This document shows positions 12,972 through 19,800 of a DNA stretch of 19,898 nt, in pieces. Location of the stretch: positions 1 to 19,898 of the forward strand of contig CAJUPG010000034.1 in the NCBI GenBank assembly GCA_910588455.1. The letters run 5' to 3'. How positions within the stretch are numbered: the stretch's first letter is position 1; each line of letters opens with the position of its first letter. Source of the stretch: an uncultured Oscillospiraceae bacterium (GTDB taxonomy: Bacteria; Bacillota; Clostridia; Oscillospirales; Oscillospiraceae). The notes beneath the pieces were generated by a model. It was not told where the DNA came from. It did no database searches and saw only the letters and a program-made list of their open reading frames with translations. Both the position numbers and the translations under genes were made by a program.

Positions 12972-14978
12972 TCAGCCGGTTGGCAGTATTCCCATACCGG
13001 CGGGCATGGTGAATTCCGGCGTGCCCATGCTGCCGGGGGCCACGGAATACTCCTCAAAGACCAGGACAAGCCGGTCCTGCTCGTCGAGATAAAAGTCCTG
13101 ATCCGGGGCGATGGACCGGAACCAGTCGCTTTCCGCCCAGAAGTCGCCGGGGATATAGTAGCTGCCCTCTCCGGCGGCCACCGCCTGCTCCATCTGGGAC
13201 AGAACCTCCGCGCTGAGAGGAGTCACGTAGTCCTCTCCAGGGGGGAACAGGTCGCTGAGCTCCAGAATTTCACCGGAGGTTTTGTCCAGGACAACGTGGC
13301 GGGTGTAATCCACGGAACCGCCCACGTTGATGGTGCTGTCGAAGCGGAGAATCAGCAAAGTTTCGTCGTCCCGCAGCACGGTGTAGTCCGCGTCAATGCC
13401 CACATAGCCCTTATAGCGCTGCCCGGCATACCAGAGGAATTTTTCCTCCATCTCCGCGAAAAAGTCGTCGGAGGCGTCGTTTGGCTCCTCCGCCCCGGTG
13501 ATTTGAGGCTGGGTGACGGAATAGTCGGTGTTGTTCCAGTGGAACGTATAGGTCCGAAGATCCAATACCCGGATGATGGGGCCCAGAACGGGGATGGACT
13601 CCAGGGCGTCGGCCACAGCGGGGACGCAGTTGATGAGCAGCAGGGAGGCCAGCAGGGCGACAACCGCTGTCGTGACCCGGTTGACCTGGCGCTGCTTGAC
13701 AGTGCTCGCCTGAGGCGGCATGAGAACGGTCTGAAGGATGAAGAAGCCGTCCTCCCATTGGCACTGAAACAGCCCGCCGTATTTTTCCGACACAGTCCGC
13801 ACGCTTTGCAGGCCCAGGCCGTGGCCCTCCCGCTGGGGGACTGCCGGCAGGCCGTCCGGACCGAAGTGGACCGGCGTGGGGCAGGGATTTTTGACAAAGA
13901 GCACCAGGCGCCGGTTTTCGGTCAGCTCCAGGGAGAGCTGGATTTCCCGCATATCCTCGGGCAGGTCCTGGCAGGCGTGGATGGCGTTTTCCAGGGTGTT
14001 GCCCAGAATGACGCACAGGTCCGTCTCCTCAAAGGGGAGCTGATCCGGCGTCTGCACCTGGACGCGGAGGGTACAGCCGGCGTTTGACGCCTGGACCAGA
14101 TAGGCGGTAATGACCGCGTTCAGGGCGGAGTTTGCACACTGGACAGGGTAGGCCAGATCCTCCAGGCCGCCGTTGAGGGAGCGGATATAGTGCTGGGCTT
14201 CGTCCAGGTCCTGCTGCTGGAGCAGTCCGTCCAGGGTGGAGAGATGGTGGCGCATATCGTGGCGGTAGATGCGCCCCAGCTCCATCTTCTGGCAAAGGGT
14301 GTGGTAGTCCCGGCGCTGAAGCTCCATCTGGCGGGTGTTTTCATACATCTTCATCTGCCGCCACAGGGAGAGCAGGCAGGTCATGTAGGTCAGGGGCATG
14401 AGGAGCATCACCAGAAAGGCGGTGCCAACCCCTGAGGCGTCCGGCATGGGCGCATCCACCGGGATGGCCGTAAACATAATCAGAAGATAGTACACCGCGC
14501 CCACCACGGCGAACAGCCACCAGCCCCGGTCCAGCCGGCGCTGGAGCTCCAGGAAGGGGCGGCGCAGATACCGCCAGAACAGCAGCTCCACCAGGGGGAA
14601 GAGGATCAAACGGCTCACAAGCAGGACGATATAGGTGTCGCCGGCCATCCGGTCCATCAGGTTGGTGATCTGCATCACCCAGAAGGAGAGGGTGTCGGAC
14701 ATACAAAAGAGGAAGAAAAACCGCCCGTCCCGGTATTTGGACAGGATGAAAAACAGAATCAGGGTAGGGATGGTGCAGGTAAAGAAGGCCATGCTCATAA
14801 GAATGCCGTTACCCAGCTGATACATCAAAAGAATATTGGCAATCAGCAGGGTGCCCCCCACCACGAAGGCCACCGTCAGGGTGGTCCGCCAGGAAAAGCG
14901 GGGCTCAAAGAGAATTAAAAACAGCGCGATCACATGGAGCATGGACCACAGCAGGGAAAGATCCCGCAGCAGCGTCAT
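12972..14978 (-). CDS. AgrC-like GHKL sensor histidine kinase fused to a C-terminal RsiV-type (DUF3298) extracytoplasmic domain
   Basis: 668 aa. Residues about 5-205 hold some seven membrane helices as in AgrC-type sensors. The kinase core follows: H-box YRHDMRHHL with His240 as likely phosphoacceptor, N-box GNTLENAI (326-333) and G-box GHGLGL (385-390), ending near residue 421. Ordinary GHKL kinases stop there. This one continues through a basic stretch (VKQRQVNR), a further membrane helix (about 434-456) and about 210 residues ending in FYLDEQDRLVLVFEEYSVAPGSMG, a clear match to the DUF3298 signature of RsiV proteins. The pattern IPVLGPIIRVLDLRTYTF after the helix is also typical of RsiV-like proteins. 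The positive-inside rule puts this last domain outside the cell. In Bacillus subtilis the RsiV domain binds lysozyme; a cell-envelope or lysozyme signal here is inference. Start at 14978: overlap ATGA with the regulator gene, GGGGGG 7 nt upstream. Confidence 0.88.
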   Translation of the reverse strand: MTLLRDLSLLWSMLHVIALFLILFEPRFSWRTTLTVAFVVGGTLLIANILLMYQLGNGILMSMAFFTCTIPTLILFFILSKYRDGRFFFLFCMSDTLSFWVMQITNLMDRMAGDTYIVLLVSRLILFPLVELLFWRYLRRPFLELQRRLDRGWWLFAVVGAVYYLLIMFTAIPVDAPMPDASGVGTAFLVMLLMPLTYMTCLLSLWRQMKMYENTRQMELQRRDYHTLCQKMELGRIYRHDMRHHLSTLDGLLQQQDLDEAQHYIRSLNGGLEDLAYPVQCANSALNAVITAYLVQASNAGCTLRVQVQTPDQLPFEETDLCVILGNTLENAIHACQDLPEDMREIQLSLELTENRRLVLFVKNPCPTPVHFGPDGLPAVPQREGHGLGLQSVRTVSEKYGGLFQCQWEDGFFILQTVLMPPQASTVKQRQVNRVTTAVVALLASLLLINCVPAVADALESIPVLGPIIRVLDLRTYTFHWNNTDYSVTQPQITGAEEPNDASDDFFAEMEEKFLWYAGQRYKGYVGIDADYTVLRDDETLLILRFDSTINVGGSVDYTRHVVLDKTSGEILELSDLFPPGEDYVTPLSAEVLSQMEQAVAAGEGSYYIPGDFWAESDWFRSIAPDQDFYLDEQDRLVLVFEEYSVAPGSMGTPEFTMPAGMGILPTG

Positions 14979-15724
14979 GAAAATTCCCCCCTTGGTGTGT
15001 TCAGCCAGTAGCCGCTCCAACGCTGGCGGGCCAGCGTGGACAAGCCCCGGGCCAGCGGGACCTGCTTTCCGCCGTCCATCCGGAAGCAGTTTTTTTCCAC
15101 AGCGGTGACATAGAACAAATTGGCCACAAAGCTGGCCCCGCAGGAGAAAAACCGGGGATCCGCCAGCAGGGGGGCCATCTCCTCTTGAAAGGAGTTGCGC
15201 AGGGTGGTGCTGTCCAGCCGCTCGCCGCTGGCCAGGTGGTAGCGCACCGTCCGGGCGGACAGCTCGGCGAATAAGATTTCGTCCAGCCGGACCAGCCGCA
15301 GGCCGTCCCTGGTTTTTACGGTGATGGAGGCGGCCCGCTCCTGATCCAGATGGTCGGCGGCCTGATCCAGCACCTGGAAGAGCGTGTCCGGCCCCACGGG
15401 CTTCATTAAATAATGAAAGGCCCGGGCGGCGTAGGAGTCCACGGCGAACTCTGAGGAGATGGTCAGATAAATGATGGCCCCCCGGTGGTTCATCTCCCGT
15501 AGCCGGACGCCCAGATCAATGCCGGACAGACCGGGCATGACCACGTCCAGCACGTAGATGGAGAAGCCTCCGGCTTCCTCCACCGTGGACAGCAGGTCCC
15601 AGCTCGAGGAAAAAACGGACAGCTTGACCGTCCGGTCCGGTCGGGCAGCGGCATAATTTTGAAGCAGTGCTCCGATGGAGGAACGCTGTTCGGCTTCGTC
15701 GTCACAAAGGGCGATGGTAAGCAT
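14975..15724 (-). CDS. LytTR-family response regulator
   Basis: A 249-aa regulator paired with the kinase gene, whose start it overlaps (ATGA). The receiver domain begins with LTIALCDDEAEQ (acidic pair Asp8-Asp9), has the phosphoacceptor Asp60 in YVLDVVMPGLSGIDLG and the conserved lysine in HYLMKPVGPDTLF. From about residue 135 a LytTR DNA-binding domain follows (KTRDGLRLVRLDEILFAELSARTVRYHLASGE), the AgrA/LytR type that binds short direct repeats. ATG 15724 is chosen because GGAGGG lies 10 nt upstream; the frame is open further back but only across the leader repeats. The promoter at 15820-15849 and five phased repeats at 15741-15790 lie in front of it, suggesting autoregulation. Confidence 0.94.
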   Translation of the reverse strand: MLTIALCDDEAEQRSSIGALLQNYAAARPDRTVKLSVFSSSWDLLSTVEEAGGFSIYVLDVVMPGLSGIDLGVRLREMNHRGAIIYLTISSEFAVDSYAARAFHYLMKPVGPDTLFQVLDQAADHLDQERAASITVKTRDGLRLVRLDEILFAELSARTVRYHLASGERLDSTTLRNSFQEEMAPLLADPRFFSCGASFVANLFYVTAVEKNCFRMDGGKQVPLARGLSTLARQRWSGYWLNTPRGEFS

Positions 15725-15740
15725 AGTGATTTTTCCCTCC

Positions 15741-15790
15741 TGTGCAAATTTTGCGCAAAAATGCACAAATTTTACGCAAAGTGTGCGAAA
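15741..15790 (-). repeat. Five helically phased short repeats before the response regulator gene
   Basis: On the minus strand TTTCGCACA, TTTGCGTAA, TTTGTGCAT, TTTGCGCAA and TTTGCACAG begin at 15790, 15780, 15769, 15759 and 15748. The steps are 10, 11, 10 and 11 bp, a mean of 10.5 bp, one DNA turn. The last copy abuts the ribosome site (GGAGGG, 15740-15735). All lie downstream of the predicted start of transcription near 15813. A protein binding one face of the DNA, possibly the LytTR regulator, is the simplest explanation; an RNA structure that hides the ribosome site is an alternative. Confidence 0.6.
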
Positions 15791-15819
15791 GTATAGGAAA
15801 TGACAGCATTTCGTATATG

Positions 15820-15849
15820 AACATACCACGTTTGTCCCAGCTGTGTCAA
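15820..15849 (-). promoter_or_regulatory. Promoter of the response regulator-kinase operon
   Basis: On the minus strand a consensus -35 TTGACA (15849-15844), 18-nt spacer and -10 TATGTT (15825-15820). Transcription would start near 15813, leaving a leader of about 88 nt that contains the phased repeats. Confidence 0.65.
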
Positions 15850-15868
15850 TCGGTTCCCGAAAAAAACC

Positions 15869-15897
15869 TTGCGAAAGAAGGGCAAATCATGTATAAT
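15869..15897 (+). promoter_or_regulatory. Plus-strand promoter in the divergent region
   Basis: TTGCGA (15869-15874), 17-nt spacer and TATAAT (15892-15897) on the plus strand. The -35 coincides with a copy of the TTGCGAAA motif. It faces the small Cys-rich ORF at 16147, with a second promoter nearer to it. Confidence 0.45.
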
Positions 15898-15997
15898 AGA
15901 GAAACAAATTTTTTTCCTGTTGCGCAAATAAACGTTCACTTTCAAGCTGCCTGCAGCGCAGTCAAATTCTGCGCAAAAGAGCACCAGATATTCGCAA
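15869..15997. repeat. Dispersed TGCGCAAA-like motifs in the divergent promoter region
   Basis: Further copies of the leader motif: TTGCGAAA at 15869-15876, TTGCGCAAA at 15920-15928, TGCGCAAAA at 15970-15978 and TTCGCAA at 15991-15997. With the five phased copies this makes about nine in 260 bp. They flank both divergent promoters, as expected for sites of a shared regulator. Confidence 0.5.
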
Positions 15998-16020
15998 GGC
16001 CCCACAACGGCAAAACTTTT

Positions 16021-16029
16021 TGCTATAAT
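16021..16029 (+). promoter_or_regulatory. Extended -10 promoter for the small Cys-rich ORF
   Basis: TGCTATAAT is a perfect extended -10 (TGnTATAAT). No good -35 is present, which extended -10 promoters can do without. Transcription would start near 16036, giving a leader of about 110 nt with two hairpins. Confidence 0.6.
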
Positions 16030-16070
16030 AGGTCCTGTCACGGCTGTGAACGGGAACAGATACGAAATTT

Positions 16071-16113
16071 CCCAGGGTGTACACCCTGGGCTGTTTCCGA
16101 CAGAGCCGGAAAC
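16071..16113 (+). promoter_or_regulatory. Two tandem hairpins in the leader of the small Cys-rich ORF
   Basis: A perfect 20-bp palindrome, CCCAGGGTGT followed by its complement (16071-16090), is followed two bases later by GTTTCCG (16093-16099) pairing with CGGAAAC (16107-16113), 7-nt loop. The first could be a dimer operator in DNA or a hairpin in RNA; the second acts only as RNA. No known riboswitch class was recognised. Confidence 0.45.
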
Positions 16114-16146
16114 AATGACTATTGGAAACGAAGGGGAAGTGGAACC

Positions 16147-16362
16147 ATGAGTGCCATAGTCTGTCGAAAGCCGCCCCTGCGCAAGCCACGCACCGGTGGA
16201 AGCGTCTGGCCGGAGCAGTGGTGTCCGGCTTTCTCGCCCCGCTCTACGGGCCTGGGCAGAGGGCAGGACTGCTGGTTCTGCCGCTATGCGGATTTCCGCT
16301 TGCAGGAGCGGGTGGCCCTGGAGGTTGGCATTTGCTGCTGGCCCAGGGTGCAGACCGACTGA
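16147..16362 (+). CDS. Small Cys-rich protein of unknown function (71 aa)
   Basis: The ATG at 16147 has AAGGGGAAG 7 nt upstream and an extended -10 promoter further up. The product is 71 aa with six cysteines: Cys6, Cys26, a CWFC pair (42-45) and a CC pair (63-64). The stretch GQDCWFCRYADFRL and the ending VGICCWPRVQ look structured and protein-like; four paired cysteines could bind zinc or iron. There is no signal peptide or membrane segment. It is divergent from the LytTR regulator operon and convergent with the XRE gene, 7 nt apart. The reading of this frame upstream of the ATG lacks a start with a ribosome site. Function unknown; coding status is likely but not certain. Confidence 0.6.
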   Translation: MSAIVCRKPPLRKPRTGGSVWPEQWCPAFSPRSTGLGRGQDCWFCRYADFRLQERVALEVGICCWPRVQTD

Positions 16363-16369
16363 AGGGCCC

Positions 16370-16708
16370 TTACCGGGTCCGGCGCAGGCTGTCCTTCAGT
16401 GCCCGCATGGTCTCGGTGATGATTTTCATCTCCGTGTGGGTGCAGTCGGCCAGGATGTGCTCCACTTCCCGGTCAAACACGGCCCGGGAGGCCGGCAGGC
16501 TGTCGCACAGCAGCTCGTCCACCGTGACCTCCAGCGCGTTAGCGATGCTGACCAGGGTGGGCAGACTCAGCTTGGTCGCGCCCCGCTCAATGTGGGAGAT
16601 ATTGGACGGCTCCTGATCCGAGCGCTCCGCCAGGGTCTGCTGGGTCAGCCCCTTGTCTTTGCGAAGGCGGCGGATGCGCACGCCTATAGCTTGGTAGTCC
16701 AGCCCCAT
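16370..16708 (-). CDS. XRE-family transcriptional regulator
   Basis: A 112-aa cytoplasmic DNA-binding protein. The N-terminal two thirds is a Cro/CI-type five-helix domain: IRRLRKDKGLTQQTLAERSDQEPSNISHIERGATKLSLPTLVSIANALEVTVDELL (residues about 12-67). The C-terminal 40 residues (REVEHILADCTHTEMKIITETMRALKDSL) are probably helical and serve dimerisation. ATG 16708 has GGAGG 10 nt upstream. It is divergent from the giant pilin-like gene, and two matched operators lie between them, so it probably represses that gene and itself. No partner toxin, protease or phage genes are visible, so it is not obviously a prophage or toxin-antitoxin regulator. Confidence 0.9.
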   Translation of the reverse strand: MGLDYQAIGVRIRRLRKDKGLTQQTLAERSDQEPSNISHIERGATKLSLPTLVSIANALEVTVDELLCDSLPASRAVFDREVEHILADCTHTEMKIITETMRALKDSLRRTR

Positions 16709-16752
16709 TGTGCAGCTCCCTCCTTTTTTCGGAAAAATTTTTCATTAAAGTT

Positions 16753-16758
16753 ATTGTA
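16753..16758 (-). promoter_or_regulatory. -10 element of the XRE gene
   Basis: TACAAT on the minus strand, about 45 nt before the ATG at 16708. The sequence 17 nt upstream (TTTTAA) is a poor -35. The spacer covers the left operator at 16761-16771, so the promoter would be repressed by the same protein. Confidence 0.4.
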
Positions 16759-16782
16759 TGTCCGATTCGGATATGTTAAAAT
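16754..16782 (+). promoter_or_regulatory. Promoter of the giant pilin-like surface gene
   Basis: TTGTAT (16754-16759), 17-nt spacer and TAAAAT (16777-16782) on the plus strand. The left operator lies inside the spacer and the right one starts just after the expected transcription start near 16789. The leader to the ATG at 16861 is about 70 nt. Confidence 0.5.
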
Positions 16783-16803
16783 GTCTTACATATCCGAATC
16801 AGA
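16761..16803. promoter_or_regulatory. Double operator, probably for the XRE regulator
   Basis: TCCGA-T-TCGGA at 16761-16771 is a perfect short palindrome; TCCGA-A-TCAGA at 16793-16803 matches it with one change. Centres are 32 bp apart, three DNA turns. In addition GATTCGGATATGT (16764-16776) and ACATATCCGAATC (16788-16800) form a perfect 13-bp inverted repeat with an 11-bp gap. Palindromes of this size are typical XRE dimer sites. Confidence 0.65.
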
Positions 16804-16860
16804 TACACAGTAAAGTTTTTTTTAGAATCTGTTTATTCTGTATTGATTGAGGTTAGGTCC

Positions 16861-19800
16861 ATGAGGAACAACACGCACAACAATCGAAACAGCGGCTTCA
16901 GCATGGTGGAAATGATGGCGGCAGTGGCAATCCTGATTATTCTGCTGGGGATTTCCTCTGTGGCGGCGGCCTATTATGTGGATTATTTGAAAATTACGGA
17001 GCTGGATAACGCGGCCCGGGAAATCTACATGGCCGCGGAGAACCGGGCGGGCCTGCTGTCCAGCAATCAGCGGCTGGAACGGCTGGTGGACCAGGGCGGC
17101 AACCAGGTGGCCGGCGGCTGCCTGATTGCCAAAACGGACGCGAACATGGAGGACCTGCTGCCCAGCGGAACCATCGATCCGGCTTTGTGGGACGGCGATT
17201 TCTATATCCTCTACGACGCGAAGAGCGGCTGCGTGACCGATGTGTTTTACGCGGAGGAAACGATTGACGGGAACGCTGATTTTGCGGCGCTGCGCAACGC
17301 CTCCCGGGATGTGCGGATGAGAAGTGAGCCGATGCTGGGTTATTACGGCGGCGGCAAGGCGGAGGGGAGCCCTATTGAACGCCTCCATACTCCGGGGGTG
17401 ACGGTTCTCATACGCAATGAGGAGAAGCTGACCGTGGAGGTCAACTTTGAGATTCCGGCCAGCGCCGCGGGGGCTGCAGTCACAAAAAGCGTAAAAGTCC
17501 TGTATAACGGAAGGGAAATTGAGCTTTTGCAGCCGGCCTATTCCAAACGGCTGGTAAAGCCGGTGAATCTGGAAACGGGAACCTCCTTTGTCTGGATTCT
17601 GGACAGTCTGGAGGAGGAGGAACAATTTCAAAAGCTGATTGGCGGGGAAACGCTCTCCTTTGACCAGGAGGTCACCGTTACCGCGTCGGTGGAGCTGTCC
17701 ATGCCCGGGAAACGGTCCAGCAGTGCGGAGGCGTCGGACACAAACCACCCCCTGTTTGACCGGAGCAGCGATGGAGAAACGGCCAAAATCAAATACCTGC
17801 GGCACCTTCAGAACCTGAACTGCGCGTTTTCCAACAGCACAGGGTCCGGAGAACTGAGGGCCGTACAGACGGCAAATATTGCCTGCTGCAGCAATACGGC
17901 CTACCCTGATTACAGTTTTCTACCGATTGAGAATGAATATTTGATTTCCTACGATGGCCGGGAACGGGACATCCGGGATTTGTATGTGGACAGCGACGGC
18001 AATGCCGGTCTGTTCGGCAGCACCACAAAGGATACGGCCTTTCAAAACATCCGCCTGATTAACGCCACAGTGAAAACCAGTGGGGACTACGCCGGTGCTC
18101 TGCTGGGCTTCGGCAGTGGGAAAACCACAATGGACAACTGCTGGGTGTATTGGGAGCCCACGGAACAGCAGTCGCTGATGGATTTGCTGGTTCTGGACAG
18201 AGGCACAGGCGAAGGCGAGTATGAGTACAATTACCGGATTTCCGGGAAAATGGCCGGGGGGCTTGCCGGCGGTCTGGAGGGGGACAGCGAAATCAAAAAT
18301 TCCCTGGCGGCCACATTGGTGTCCGGAAAGACGCAGGCCGGCGGCCTGGCGGGGGTTGCCTCTGGAAAACTGACGGTAACCCACTCCTACGCAGATAACT
18401 ACCTGGAAGGAAAAAATTCCGCCGGTTTGGTGGGTATGGCCAAGACGCTGGATTTGACGAACTGCTATGCCGCCGGGTTCATCAACATGAGCGGCGCGGA
18501 CCAGGCCGCCGGGCTGTGCCTGGGAGTTTCGACCGTCCATTCCCAAAACGTGTACTCCATCATGCGGTATACGCAAAAGCCGGAAACCGCTGCGTTTTAT
18601 TATTTGACGCAAACGCAAGAAAACGGCAGTAATGCATTTAACAACAGCACCTATTATCTGGATTTTGATCTGCTGCCGGAACCCATCCTGGGGGCGGTAT
18701 CTTGTGGTTATGCCGAAATGACGGACAGCAAAGATAACGACTTTGCCGTCCGGATGGGCAACGCCTTTGTGTGGAAAACCTCCACGGGAAGCCACCCCTA
18801 TCAGATCCGCTGGAATCAGACGTCGAACAACTACGATTTCCCCGGCCTGCTGAATATGCCCCACTACGGGGACTGGACGGCGGAGTTCAAGGAGCCCAGC
18901 CTGGTCTATTATGAGAAGTATAAGGACCAGAACGGGGTCAAATATGGATTTTCCGGCGGCAACGCCAGATATCTGGTGGGGAAGCTGGACGACGACAAGC
19001 CCATTACCCTGGACGGCTACGCGGTGGCGATGCTGGAAAGCGACCTGGACCTGAACGCTCTTCCTGAAATTACCTATACATACAACGGACAGGAAATGCG
19101 GCAGACCTTAGAAAAAGCAGACGTCCTTTCCGCTGTTTGGGAGAATAAGAACTACTATCTGATTCCTCTTCCAGAGGCGCTTACCCAAACGGCCAGCGAG
19201 GATTTTTACCAGTATCTGAAATTCAGCTTCCAGAAAACAACAGTGGAAACGGCCCAGGGAGAGTATTTTTTCAACCCCCATTTTGCGGAGACGGTAGAGC
19301 CCGTCCGGGCCCAGGACCGGCCTGGGGAGGGCTGGACAGAGGAGACCATCGCCCAGCAGGCGGCGGCTCTGCTGGCAAAAAACTACGGCACCGTCAGCGT
19401 CCGTACCCCCCGGCATCTGTACGAGCTGAGTGAAAACCGGGCGTATTACCGCTACAGCAAGACGGCTCAATCCATCACCTTCCAGCAGGATCTGGATTTG
19501 AATTACGCCACCTATACGGACTATGAGAGCGGAAAACTGTCCAGCCAGTTCCGCCAGACCCCCATTGGAAACGAAACAAACCGGTTCCGGGGGACGTACA
19601 ACGGCGGCGGACACACCATCCGGGGCGTTGTGTTCAAGGTGCCGGAGCGGGGAGGCGCGACAGAGTGCGCGGGGCTGTTCGGCTGCTCGGAGGGGAACCT
19701 GTACAACATTGTTTATCAGATGGACCTGGAGCCGGAACAGATGCTGAAGGTCTCCGGCGGGGACGGCAGGAGTCTGTATCTGGGCAGTCTGGTGGGCTGG

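Noticed and set aside
12960..14087. Plus-strand ORF (375 codons) opposite the C-terminal part of the kinase
   Set aside because: Antisense to a frame with clear GHKL and DUF3298 motifs; no motifs of its own.
15741..15997. Possible CRISPR array or mobile-element ends from the TGCGCAAA repeats
   Set aside because: The units are under 10 bp, variable and without uniform spacers; no cas genes or transposase are near.
12972..16362. An agr-type quorum-sensing locus
   Set aside because: The kinase and LytTR regulator resemble AgrC/AgrA, but no AgrB-like membrane protease and no AgrD-like peptide are present; the 71-aa ORF is cytoplasmic-looking and Cys-rich, unlike AgrD.
16362..16371. AAGGGCCCTT palindrome between the small ORF and the XRE gene as a terminator
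   Set aside because: Only 10 bp with no loop and no T-run, and it overlaps both stop codons; too short to call.
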